A stretch of 64,000 nucleotides of DNA from contig OX465103.1 in the NCBI GenBank assembly GCA_949987565.1, positions 2,037,045 through 2,101,044 on the forward strand. The letters run 5' to 3'. The DNA is from Luidia sarsii. Taxonomy: Eukaryota; Echinodermata; Asteroidea; Paxillosida; Luidiidae. The translations under genes were made by a program, and so were the position numbers. Below are positions 1-10,803 of the stretch, piece after piece (position 1 is the first letter of the stretch; every line of letters begins with the position of its first letter). The notes under the pieces were generated by a model, which was not told the origin of the DNA, searched no databases, and saw nothing but the letters and a program-made list of their open reading frames with translations.

Positions 1-324
1 GTCATCACTTCTGTCTTCACCAGATCGGTGCAACCGCGACTCGGGCCGTCTTAGATATGGAGATATCCTGACCTTAGAAGAAGAGCTGAGAGTCCTTGAA
101 GGGAAATGGCTGAGCTTATTTAGTATCAAGGAGGGAGGGGAGGGAACACATTACATACTCGATGCCCCGATGCCTTCAAAGACAACCCCGATTCCCCTTT
201 GGATAAAAACTTTTTTTACGGACCATCTACCTCTCCATGATCCAAAATACAACTGGAAATATAATCATGTGTATTTCGTATAGATTTTAGTGACAAAGTA
301 TTTCTGGATGATAATAATGCTGAT

Positions 325-775
325 GGACGATGATACAGGGGGAGATAGTCGGAGAGACAGAGGGAGTGGAGAGACAGACGGAGGGGAGAGACAGGGGGAG
401 GGGAGAGACAGAGGGAGGGGGAGACTGAGAGGGGAGAGAGACACATGCAGGGAGGATGAGAGACAGAGGAGGGGAGAGACAGAGGGAGGGAGTGAAAGAG
501 GGATGGAGAGAGCGGATTGACATAGAGAGAACACGAAAGAGACAGACAAAGACAGCGGGGAGACAGAGACTGATAGAAACGGAGAGACAGAAATACAGAG
601 GGTGGGAGGAGGAATCAGAGAGAGAGAGAGAGAGAGAGGAAGGGTCAGAGAAAGAGAGAGGGGGGAGATTGAGACTGAGAGAAAGACGGAGAGAGAAGGA
701 CGGAGAGTGATACAGAGACGAGAGAGAGAGGAGAGAGAGGGAGGGAGATATAGAGCGGAGAGAAGTGAGAAGTAA
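325..775. repeat. GA-rich low-complexity / (GAGA)n microsatellite
   Basis: About 450 bases are almost pure purine on the plus strand, with runs of GAGAGA and GGGGAGAGACAGA. Open frames here on either strand are by-products of the composition (Ser/Pro/Leu-rich on minus, Arg/Glu/Gly-rich on plus) and show no domain. A second short GA run lies at 1002-1020. Bases 1-324 hold nothing I recognise. Confidence 0.85.
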
Positions 776-2813
776 GACATAGGCCTACATAATAGACAAA
801 GAGAAGAGACATGCAATTTCAATGACCAAGTAGACCTACACATATACTAAACTGTTCGTATATTGCCTCTCACTTGTGAACCTCCATCTTACTATTAAAA
901 GCACATACAGTGTGTAGCCGGTCACCAACAATAGATGCTATTCTCCCGACATGAACTGTCCACTTTTTTTAAGCCGATGGTTTTCCCCATGGGACCGGAA
1001 AGAGAGAGAGAGAGAGAGAGGGGGGGGGTAAGCTAGAATCAAGGCTTTCTCTTCGCGCCCTCTTATAAGATGACCCCTATCATCCTTCCAGTGACAACAG
1101 GGGCAGGTCTCGGGGGGGGGGGAACTGACCAGAGGTCTCTAACCCTCATCTTGCAAAATCTCAAGACTCCCCCATCGACCCTTGAGTAAAGCTTTTCCCG
1201 CATCAGTCGTTCAGACGAACAAACTCTGACGTGCATTTGTTGCTATCATCGTGGGCGAGCATGAGGCCAGAGGATCGGACTTATCTTCCACCAACAGGTT
1301 CTCCCCTTCTTCGTCTTACGGAGGCAGGTGTATCGGTGGTATCAGGTGGGAGGTGTGTTTTTCCCCCCTATACCACAGGGCTGTGGGGTTGGACTCCAAG
1401 CCATCTGGTTATGCGAGGGCCCTAATGAGGTGTTGATGTAAATGGCATAATTGAGGCCAGTCACTAATATGGCTTTAGCGACGCTCATTTTGGACCGCTC
1501 CGTCTTGCTCCCCCCCCCACCCAATCTGCCACCCCCCCCCCCTCCCCATCTCCTCCGACGATCACGTTTTGGGGTTTTTTAGTTGAAGTTGGCGTTATGC
1601 CCGGGGCCAACCGTCGACTTAAAGATGGAAGAGAAAGAGAGAGAGAAAAAAAAACCCGAAAGGTGTTTAACATTTTCACTGATCGGATGAAAAGACCCGA
1701 TATTGTGCGGGTCTTTTATTTTTCGTCTTAGATGGAGCATCCCCCCGGACCCAACTATCGGAGGAAGAACTTAAAGTGCGGGTCTGTGTGGGTCCTCCTC
1801 GCCTCCTCTTCCCCCCATCACCCCGCTGGGCCGGGAGAGGGGGGAAAAAGAACCGGGGGAGAGTCAACAAGGAGTTGACAGCTGTCATTTTGACTGACTC
1901 TTCCTCAAGTGTTTGGGAGCCGGAGTGAAAGTGTATAGCACCTCCCTCACCCCCCCCCCCCCCTTCCCTCCCCGCTCCTCCTCGTCAGTTTGTGATTCGT
2001 TTGCGGTGGGCTTTCCCCGAAGTGGAACCCATCTTCAAACCTCCTCCTCCTATTGTTTCAGAAGTATTGACGTGCCTTTTCATTTAAAAGATTCACCACC
2101 CACCCAACCCCTCCCCCCCCCCGCCTCATCCCATTCCTCGAAGCTTTCAGACTCCCCAATCCCACTTCACTTCACTCTTCTGACTGTCTTTAACGCCCAT
2201 CCGCCCACCCATCCTCCCGTGCCCATACCGACAAGCCCGGGGACTGCGCAAACAGGATCAGTCCCCAGCCGACTCCTCCCAGTCAATTTACAACAAACGG
2301 TCCCAAATTGTCCCCTTATTGTGCGCTCATTGTTCAACGGTTAGTCCCTCCTCTTGTGGGTGGGAGGAGACTGGCTGTAGTGGAAAGCAAAGGCCTAATT
2401 GGGGGCCCTTGTTTGCCTTTTCATCGTGCCCACTGTCCATAACGAGACCAAGATGCCCCCGGTACCACTGCCTTCCCTCTGGTCAAGAAAAAAAAAATAC
2501 CCACAAAATCCACCCCCACTCTACACGCATACATTTACTGATGAGGCGTTAGCCTAAAAGATCTAATTCCCCTGTCAGCGCTTGTTCAGTTGTCATCAGA
2601 TCAGCAAGGCATTAAGAGGACAACATCCAAATAAGTAGGTCTGGCCCGGCGTTCCTACCACGGTCCTCCTCTGCGCTTTGCCGGACAAAGGCTGAGCCAC
2701 CACTTAGTCCTGATTATTTGCCCTTTTTTTTCTTTCTGCCCCTTTTTCCCGAGACCAGCCTCATCCATCCCCCATGCACTTCCCTCGTCCATCGGGCAGT
2801 CTGGGAACCCGTT
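776..2813. other. No gene recognised
   Basis: This stretch has C- and T-rich homopolymer patches (for example near 1510-1545, 1950-1970 and 2110). Short open frames such as 1913-2344 (+, Pro/Ser-rich) show no family resemblance or splice-compatible extension. I see no RNA gene or transposon protein. Confidence 0.5.
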
Positions 2814-2934
2814 GTCACGGTCTCATCTTTCCCCCGTGCTCGGATTTCCGGAAGAGCGCGCCGGATAACTGAGCACGTTACCGTAACGTGCTTGATTATC
2901 CGGCGTGCTGATCTCTCCGGTCGTACACACACTT

Positions 2935-3020
2935 ACAATGTACGTGTGCATGGGATGTGCACGTACACGTACGCCCATGTACTGTACATGTACATGTACA
3001 GTACATGTACATGTACACTG
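2935..3020. repeat. GTAC/ACATGT-rich simple repeat
   Basis: Overlapping copies of GTACATGTAC and related palindromic hexamers make up this stretch. It is self-complementary and gives spurious Tyr/Cys/His-rich frames on the minus strand. Confidence 0.7.
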
Positions 3021-3179
3021 TTCGTATGTCGCGCGCTGGTACTGGTAATCAGCGGTTGAGCCGTGGTTGAACTTTGTTGTGGTACATAAGGGAGCGCCCA
3101 AAATAAAAAGCTACAACGTAAATGTACATGTACAAGTACACTACATAAGCCACACTCCCAGTTGGAATCCAGCATTCTC

Positions 3180-3300
3180 CTGAAGACGAGCAGAGTATAC
3201 TGTTCGAAACGTCGAGTTCCTCCGGTTCTTTTCAGAACCACACTTACTCACAAAAGATAATTTACATGGTGTCTCCGCAAACCTATTTATCCACAGTGTA
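3180..3300. repeat. Copy of the GGTTTGCGG-GACACCATG hairpin family
   Basis: It carries the internal GAAACGTCGAGTT and CGGTTCTTTTCAGAACCACAC blocks and ends in CATGGTGTCTCCGCAAACC. The same blocks occur in the full hairpin copy at 38962-39116. Only one arm is evident here. Confidence 0.55.
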
Positions 3301-3523
3301 TAATGTTCTGTACGTGGGTGCGCACGATCGACCGTACCCTGCTCGACCGCAGTATGTGACCCATGCGCGTGTATGCAAATTTATTGACCTTTACTTGACA
3401 TAGGAACTCAGCACGGCCCTAAAGTGAGCATATACGGGGCTTTGCTGCGCAGGCGTTCGGGGCGTTCGGGGCGTTCGGCCGCGTTTTGGAAATCCGAGCA
3501 CGGGGGAAAGATGAGACCGTGAC

Positions 3524-6500
3524 ACCGTGTAGCAAACCGCCGAATCCTAACTTGTAGTAGTATTGCGCCCCCAAGGTATACTCTCTACAGCACCGCTGAT
3601 AGAGATTCTGCAAGATCGCGTTACAGCCGAGCAAGGGCGCTCTCCCATGTTCCTCTGTGTGGGCCAACACTTACCACTTAGCAGTGATAACACGTCGATA
3701 TTTTCAGCGCCGTGACCTTGCCGAGTCAGAGACCGAGACCGGCGAGTCAAGAGTCCGCTCATTTCAACGGTTGATCAAGCGAACTCACTGTCTTGTGTTT
3801 TGGGGGTTTCAATATCTGTTGCATTCGAAGACGGCTTTTTTTTCTTTTTTTTGCTGTGAAAGAACCACGTGCTTTGAGCATTTTGTTCCTGCGAGATCGG
3901 GCATAATTAAGATGCATGGATACATCATATTGATGTGTTTTTGTTTAGGGCGTCGGGTATACTCTCACTGAATATCATCCATCTTGAAGTATTATGAAGG
4001 GTAACACATGTTCACGGCTATGCAGATGAGTCTCATAATCCGGTTGACTCTGACCTTTCCCCCTTTAAACATTGCGGTGATTCTCTCCAATCACGTTCCC
4101 TCTCAATAATGATTTCGTCTTCGGGTAAACTACATGATTAGTTTTATGATTTTTTTTAAATGATTGCAACAAATTACCTGAAGTGTCATCAAAATGTCTT
4201 TCCCCCCACCCTCCAGAAAATGAAAATGACTGACGAAAAGTTCGATTGTTGTGACGGTTTTCTTTTTAAACGAGAATTTGGCAAGGGTATTTTTAGACAT
4301 TGGGTATAAAGTCTGCAGTTCGCAACATGTCATCATAACGAGGAAAGATTGCGGTAGCACCGTCTGTGTCATCTCTAACTCTATCGAGGAGTGCGGCTCT
4401 GAAAGGAGTTTCCCCTGAACAGAGTAACCTTCTCGGAAAGATACGACTTACAGAGATGACTTACTGGCACAGCACACACTATCCGAGACGATGAGTGTGG
4501 CTCTTTTTTCTTTTAAGAGCCATACTGGTTCTCGAAAGAGATGACTTACGCTGCTCACCCAAAGACTTTCCATACTGTGCTTCCACCGTGCACAAAACTG
4601 CTCTCATCAGCTTTACCTGTTAAAGATTAATGACAGCTTCAGGTGCTACTGTTGTTTAAATCAAGCGGACTTTGAAACAAAAAAATCAAGCTAATAGTTG
4701 TGCATTATGTGAAAAGGCCTCGACTTGGAACCAATTTTATGAAACTGCTTCCAAAGCATCCACATTACCTGAAGGGATAAAATCAAGGTTAACAGCAAGA
4801 GTTCGACCTGTATTTCATTCTCAGCACCCACTATCTCTCGGGGTTGCAGCTATAATGGAAGGTGATGACCATTTTCTTACTAATGTTACATTGATCCAAT
4901 TCACATTGATTAATTGTATACTATTGAAATGGGGCGTCGCTACTCGACAAGCTGGGCTTTTTAGTGACTCGAACCACACATCTTCGTTTACATTACATAC
5001 CGCATAGTGCATTATATTGGTTATGTGGAAAAAAGTTATAATTTAGTGGGCCTGACGTTTAGAACCTAGTATGACCTTTCTCCAAAGCAGTGGCAGAGTT
5101 ATGATTAATTGGTCGTTTGATTGATTGATTGAAGACAGCAATCATCGCATGACAATTAAGAATATCGTTTTAACCACAGAAGAGTTTTCGTGCTAAGCAG
5201 GTTTTCCGTGCTTTATCTGCTCTGTAAAATTGTCCCCTGTATAGTCGTTCCACACAAGATTTCATCGGCGATTAAATGGGTGACAGACACTTCATTTAGT
5301 GCACGCACAAAGATTGGGAAGGGACCACTATACACCACGCAACGCGCTGCACCCCGGCATTGCATAATGCTTGCATATCGCGCGCACTGCACCACGCCAA
5401 CCACTGCGTTAACCACAAACCTGGTCAGAGATCCAAACGTGCATCAACCCAACCGCGGTGGCATTTTGATTCCTTTCAGCCAAACTGGTAAGGGACGAGC
5501 TGTGACCGCAACGACTATGATAGGATTATAGGTAATAATGAGGATTGTATTATGAATTCGCGTCTCCCCTCCAAGAACTACCTTACGCTTATGATCAATT
5601 CGATCCAGCACTATACATTCTACCCAAATCCAAAATTACCAGAATTATTTAGACAGGCCTGCAGACCTTTCGCAGAAAGCTTTGATCCTATGGCAGGACT
5701 TCTCCGAAAAGGCTGTTTGATATGCTTTTTCTTCACTCGTGCCATCTGTTCCTTGCATCGTTTAGATACAGCATGCAAAGAACACAATGTCAACATTCAT
5801 GTTGGGTATTTTTTTGGTTTATATTTTGCCATGGCAAAATGGGTTTTCGATAAAAAAAATGATTCCGTCCAACATCATCTACAAAAATCAGCGAAATTCT
5901 TTAAAACAAAATTATGATTTTTTTTCCTCAATAGCTCTCATTCTTTGGATTACGAAATGAAATTATTGTTGAGTCTTCGTTGGGTTTTAAAATATCTCAG
6001 CCCGAATGTGATCTGTGAAACTGACGAAGATATATAGAACGCCTGTTTTCGTACCATAGTTTTCTGAGGAATTCGGTGGAAATAATACCGTTTTATTAAT
6101 CAAACAAAATCAAAGAAAACTTACTGCGAAACAAACTTAAATAATCTTACAAGCTTGAACGGCATCAGTGGGATGCAAAATGTTCATACACATGCATTTA
6201 ACTTTACAATTTTCGAAACAGACAAACAAAATTAATGTATCCAGCGTTAACGGTTAATTACCGCTCGTGACTCTCATATGCATCTACTTTGTAAACGCTC
6301 TCATCATTTGTATTTTTACCTATATTTGTTGACAACTACTAAGTTCGTGGTAATTGAAGGCGCGTTTACATTTTTTTTCCATTTCAAAGGACCGACTCTC
6401 ATCACGGGCTAGCTAGTTGTTGAACTAACCCAATCATCTGTCAAAATGATATTTTTATTGGTACGAGAATTTCGTCTTTCCCGCCTCCCCAGTATATACC

Positions 6501-8899
6501 TGTCCTTCACTCTTCCATTGTGTTCAGAGTGAGGCAGAGTCTTGGTAATGGAGAAACACGCAGTGCGCGGTTTATAGATGAGCGGGGATGGTGTGGGGGG
6601 GGACAAAAAAATTAAAAAACAAAAAGAGAGAAGACGGGGTCCAAATAAAATGCCACAATGATGACCCAGTGGGTCGGATCTTGTCCGCTGATTGGCCGAG
6701 CTGGGATTAGTGGAGCTAGTGCCTGCGTGTATTATAGGAAAGTGAGGGGGGGGGGTGGTGGCGTTGAGGCTGCAATAATATTTATCATGGCCCGCTTGTC
6801 CGCCCCGTCATCCGTGGCCCTGGCTTGATTGACAGACGGCGCACCTCTACGGGGCACGGTCGGGGTGTTGAAGGTGCTAAAAGAGAGACGGTGATCTCCG
6901 CGGTGTGCCATCCATCCTCCCCGATCTACCGACCAACCAACCAACCACCGATGTGCTGGCCGAGGCCTTGCTCGCTGCGTGGCATTTCACAGCTGACGGT
7001 GGTCGAGCGAGGATTACCCCATGCTCCTTGATGTTTTCATCCCGACTGACTGCTACGGCGTTCATTTCTTACCCTGACTTCCACTCTCGTCTTGTCGTCT
7101 GCCTTTGCTATATAGCGCGACCGGGCACCTGGATGGACTTAACTATTCCCTGTAAGTTTGGCGTTTTTTATCCCGTTGTCATTTTACTTCATGCTTGAAC
7201 TCTGTGTTTCCTCCTTCCTATATATATAACGCCACAGCCGTGGTCGCATTTATAGAACCGTTTGGTTTCATCTAACCGCCAAATGTGAAACTGCATCATT
7301 TGATGTGCCTTTTTTTTCTATCGTGTTGTTGCCTTTTTTTTTTAAATCCCCCTAAATGATGCAAACTGCTATCTGACTTGAAATGAACAAAATGAAGATC
7401 TTAATGTAGATATTCTAACGTTAATATCTTAGCAGAACTTTTCACAGAGGCAACATTTCCTTTTTCAACATTCAGCGTGGATCTGTCTGTTTGTATACTC
7501 GATGTGTAATGTCCTTCCGGGTGTCGGTGTTGCACCCCCCCCCCCACCTCGGAATGAAATTCATAGTTAGTCATTATTCGTTACGTAACCCGATATTTTT
7601 CTCGTATATCTGCGAAGCGCCCCTCGTTATAATACGGTCCCCAACGGGGCATTAAAACGAAGCCCATCATGGCGTACACTCGATACGATGTCCATCCCAT
7701 TCAGAAGGTCATGCGTGAAGAAGTTTGCACGTTATGTAAGGAGGGTTTTTATGTTGGCACACCAGGTGAATGATATGTAAACCTATACAGTCTTATAAGT
7801 AGTTCCATACAGTCTTACAATATTCATGAACATCGGTATTGTCACGCGGTTTTTTTTGGAAGAAGTAGCCTCCAATTGACATCGAATGTTTGTGCATTCT
7901 TGTAGCGATTGCATCACGCTTTTTGTTGTCATCTTGATTTTTGTCGCGGAGGTAATTTAGATGTTTCCTTCGTCGAATGATTGTATCGCGAAATCCTGAC
8001 TTGTGATTTATTCCCAGCTTTCAACGGATTTAAGTCATTCAAATGCTTCATTTCTACCGCAATTTATCGGTTTAATTTGATAAATCACATGATTTCCGTT
8101 TCACATCGACTATGAGCATGTCACATTTGCACATTAAGAAAAATAAATCCCGAAAATGATGTGCAAAAATACCCAAAGGAAAAAGACAATCAAACCGTTC
8201 TTACTGAGAAATGTTAGCTTTCGGAAATTGACCGACTGCGCGACCACTGGTTCCATGCCATAATGTGACTTGTAGTGGGTTTGTTTTCATCTCATTTGGC
8301 ACAGAGCAGCGATGGAAACATACAAAGAAGAATGTGGACAATATGATCGTCTTCTCTGCTCGTTTCTACCCCTGCTCTGCACCAAATGAAATGAAAAAAA
8401 CCACTATAAGTCACGTGATGACATGTACCAGTACACATTGGTCGTGCAATCGGTAAATGATTGTATGACTTGAAATTAATCTTTGTCAAGATCACACTAT
8501 ACTGTTGTAATTTGAATTGTAAACTTTTAATTTCCATTTCGATAATCCTGGAAAAGATACCTTGCCCTTACGAGCACTTACATCAAGCCAATTCGGGTGT
8601 TTTTTAGGGGGGGTTCGCCCAGGGACTGCCGGAGCGGATGCTAGTATCTTTTTAAATATACCTGTTTTCCTTCCAATCGTCGGTAATCTTGAGTCCCTCG
8701 CATCACACCATCCATCATCTGGACTGAACTCGGAGGATGTGAGCCGCGTGAATATGTATGAATGGACGAAGAGCGGTCTATGTTCCGTGTATGAACCGTT
8801 AATGTTTAATTGAACGAGAGCGTCTCCGTACACACCACGTACTCGTATACACTTCTAGCTCGCGTTACTTGTATGTATACGGTAGTACGGTGTCAATGA
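3524..8899. other. No gene recognised upstream of FEZF
   Basis: Several 60-135 codon frames exist (for example 4672-5007 and 5552-5917 on plus) but none shows a known domain, and none is flanked by convincing splice sites. A degenerate piece of the AGTGGGCCTGACGTTTCGATC hairpin family lies at about 5040-5098. Short TATATA-containing stretches at 7110 and 7220 and a CCAAT-like ATTGGCC at about 6690 could be promoter debris. I cannot assign them to a gene. Distal FEZF enhancers would be expected somewhere here, but none can be identified from one sequence. Confidence 0.4.
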
Positions 8900-9294
8900 A
8901 CTGCTTGGGCAACGTGTGTTGATTTTCTTTTTATGTTAGGTATCGATAGTGTTTGTTCAATATTGCGTGATGTATTCATTCTGTCACCTGTGAGGGTAAG
9001 GTGTGGGACTGTGGGTTTCATCTGCTCGGGAGGTGTTCGCTCGCACGCTGCTGGGAGTCGATTTGAGGAGTTTTTGTTTTCGTTTTCGATTCGCTAATTT
9101 GGTTCCGTCGTTTTCTTCGCTCCATCCCTAGATAAGCCTACCGTGTGATCGCTCGGGTTCGGGGCCTGCGTTGAGGCGTGGGGACACGGCGTCTTCTTCG
9201 GAGGCATCCCGGCCTAGATAACGTCGAGTCGTCGGGACTATCCCGTTGCTGTTTTTTTCTTCTCTCCCTATCTCGCCATCATCTCCCGTCGAGT
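8900..9294 (+). promoter_or_regulatory. Probable FEZF promoter / 5' UTR
   Basis: CpG density rises sharply from about 9000 and continues through the FEZF coding region, as expected of a CpG-rich promoter of a developmental gene. A pyrimidine tract ending in AG at about 9120-9131 could be a 3' splice site of a 5' UTR intron. An upstream in-frame ATG at 9178 exists, but its 39 residues (rich in Arg and Leu) do not resemble the family N-terminus. The ATG at 9295 is preferred. Confidence 0.35.
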
Positions 9295-10803
9295 ATGGAC
9301 TGCGGCGTTCTCCAGCCACAGTCCGCGGGGCGTGAGCAGCACCGGGCGCCGGCCAAGACGTCCCCCGGCCGCGCCGGGTCGCCGCCCTCCTCCCGTCGCG
9401 GTCTGAGCTTCTCCATCGACCGCATCATGGGCAAGGAGTCCCCCGGCCCCATCACCGAGCTAGCGGGGCCGGCCAGGACCGCCGCTCCTCTGCCGCTGCC
9501 GTCGTCGTCGCCCGTCCAGTCCATCGAGTCGGCCCGCAAGACCGCTCCGGGCGCAGCCCGGCCCACCTTCGCCGTGCTGCCCCGGGACCAGGCCCGCGTG
9601 GCCCGCCCCAGGATGCTGGGCGTCTCCGTGGACGCGGCCGAGCTGGACATCCGAGCCGCCAAGTACCAGCACTACCTGAACGTGGCCTGCCTCCCGCTCT
9701 ACATGAACGGTCGAGTGGCCAGGCCGCACCCCTTCTACTCGGCCACGGGCCCGGCCAGCTACCTCAGCAAATGGCTGGCCTCCAGCGTGGCCGCTCATCA
9801 GAAGCCGGACTGCTTCACCGCTAAATCCTCGGCCGAGACAGGGCTCGGCCTGTCCGCCCCCCATCACCACTCGCTCCCCTTCGCCGGACTCTTCTCCCCG
9901 TCGGCGTTCAAGACCGCCGTCGACTTCGACGTCCCGGCCCCGAGCCTGGCCGAGAGACTGTGGACCGGCGAGTCCACGGCCGCCGCGCCGACCTCGGCTG
10001 CCCGACGGAGCAGCGAGAGCTACGCGCCCAAGTACCCCCGCGTGGCTCCCACCGGCACGGCCCCGTCCCCTCGCCCCGCCTCCGGTGCGGCCGAGGTGAA
10101 GACCGAGAAAGCCTCGCCGGCGACCCAGCCCCAGGCGCGTGGCAAGCGGGCCCCGGCGGGCCAGCAGAAAGCCTTCACCTGTCTGGACTGCGGCAAAGTC
10201 TTCAACGCGCACTACAACCTGACCCGCCACATGCCCGTGCACACGGGGGCGCGGCCCTTCGTCTGCAAGATCTGCGGCAAGGGTTTCCGCCAGGCGAGCA
10301 CGCTGTGCCGGCACAAGATCATCCACACCAACGAGAAACCGCACAAGTGCCGCGAGTGCGGCAAGGCCTTCAACCGGAGCTCCACGCTCAACACCCACAT
10401 GCGCATCCACGCCAACTACAAGCCGTTCGTCTGCGAGTTCTGCGGCAAGGGGTTCCACCAGAAGGGCAACTACAAGAACCACCGACTGACGCACAGCGGC
10501 GAAAAGGCCTACAAGTGCCACATCTGCCACAAGGCGTTCCACCAGATCTACAACCTGACCTTCCACATGCACACGCACCAGGAGAAGAAGCCGTTCACCT
10601 GCGGCGTCTGCGGCAAGGGCTTCTGCCGAAACTTCGACCTCAAGAAGCACGTCCGCAAACTCCACGAGTCGGCCAGCGGGAGCACGCCGCTGCCCTCGCC
10701 GTCCTCCGACTCGTCGCGCGGCTCGCCCAGCCCGCTCGGCTACGCCAAAGGTACGTCCCCGCGCCGCGCCGACGTGCCCATCACAGAACACTGCGTGTTT
10801 TGA
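9295..10803 (+). CDS. FEZF: FEZF-family six-zinc-finger transcription factor (Fez/Fezf homologue)
   Basis: This is a nuclear DNA-binding transcriptional repressor. In other animals FEZF proteins pattern the anterior nervous system and recruit Groucho/TLE co-repressors. The frame from 9295 gives 502 residues, slightly longer than the roughly 450-475 usual in vertebrates. Seen directly: an EH1 repressor motif, LSFSIDRIM, at residues 37-45, and a Pro/Ala/Ser-rich middle. Six C2H2 fingers follow at about 296-316, 324-344, 352-372, 380-400, 408-428 and 436-457. The FEZF-type finger 1 ([13 protein letters not shown]) and non-standard linkers (TGARPF, TNEKPH, ANYKPF, SGEKAY, QEKKPF) separate it from generic ZNF/Kruppel proteins. 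Finger 6 has four residues between its histidines. No intron interrupts the coding region. A donor-like AAAG/GTACGT at about 10750 could give an alternative C-terminus. The start was chosen because the EH1 motif lies close behind it. Gene-family call is very sure; FEZF1 versus FEZF2 is not applicable to invertebrates. Confidence 0.95.
   Translation: MDCGVLQPQSAGREQHRAPAKTSPGRAGSPPSSRRGLSFSIDRIMGKESPGPITELAGPARTAAPLPLPSSSPVQSIESARKTAPGAARPTFAVLPRDQARVARPRMLGVSVDAAELDIRAAKYQHYLNVACLPLYMNGRVARPHPFYSATGPASYLSKWLASSVAAHQKPDCFTAKSSAETGLGLSAPHHHSLPFAGLFSPSAFKTAVDFDVPAPSLAERLWTGESTAAAPTSAARRSSESYAPKYPRVAPTGTAPSPRPASGAAEVKTEKASPATQPQARGKRAPAGQQKAFTCLDCGKVFNAHYNLTRHMPVHTGARPFVCKICGKGFRQASTLCRHKIIHTNEKPHKCRECGKAFNRSSTLNTHMRIHANYKPFVCEFCGKGFHQKGNYKNHRLTHSGEKAYKCHICHKAFHQIYNLTFHMHTHQEKKPFTCGVCGKGFCRNFDLKKHVRKLHESASGSTPLPSPSSDSSRGSPSPLGYAKGTSPRRADVPITEHCVF

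Larger units (their letters stand above)
2814..3523. mobile_element. Putative non-autonomous DNA element with 36-bp perfect inverted ends
   Basis: Bases 2814-2849 and 3488-3523 are exact reverse complements over 36 positions (left end begins GTCACGGTCTCATC). The 710-bp unit has no coding frame that I recognise. Inside are a hairpin around 2862-2908, GTAC-type repeats (2935-3020 and 3120-3140) and a copy of the GGTGTC-CCGCAAACC repeat family near 3180-3300. I did not find a clear target duplication. It could be a MITE or two halves of an older palindrome. Confidence 0.45.

Noticed and set aside
1913..2344. 143-codon Pro/Ser-rich frame
   Set aside because: It runs through C homopolymers and has no conserved features; compositional by-product.
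5552..5917. 121-codon plus-strand frame
   Set aside because: No family resemblance, AT-rich, and no evidence of splicing or promoter. Kept as unannotated.
9178..9294. Upstream in-frame ATG extending FEZF by 39 residues
   Set aside because: The extension (Arg/Leu/Ser-rich) is unlike FEZF N-termini. The ATG at 9295 places the EH1 motif at the normal distance.
9460..10791. 443-codon frame antisense to FEZF
   Set aside because: It is a shadow of the GC-rich FEZF coding sequence, low in A/T-containing stops. The sense frame has a full known domain set; the antisense has none.
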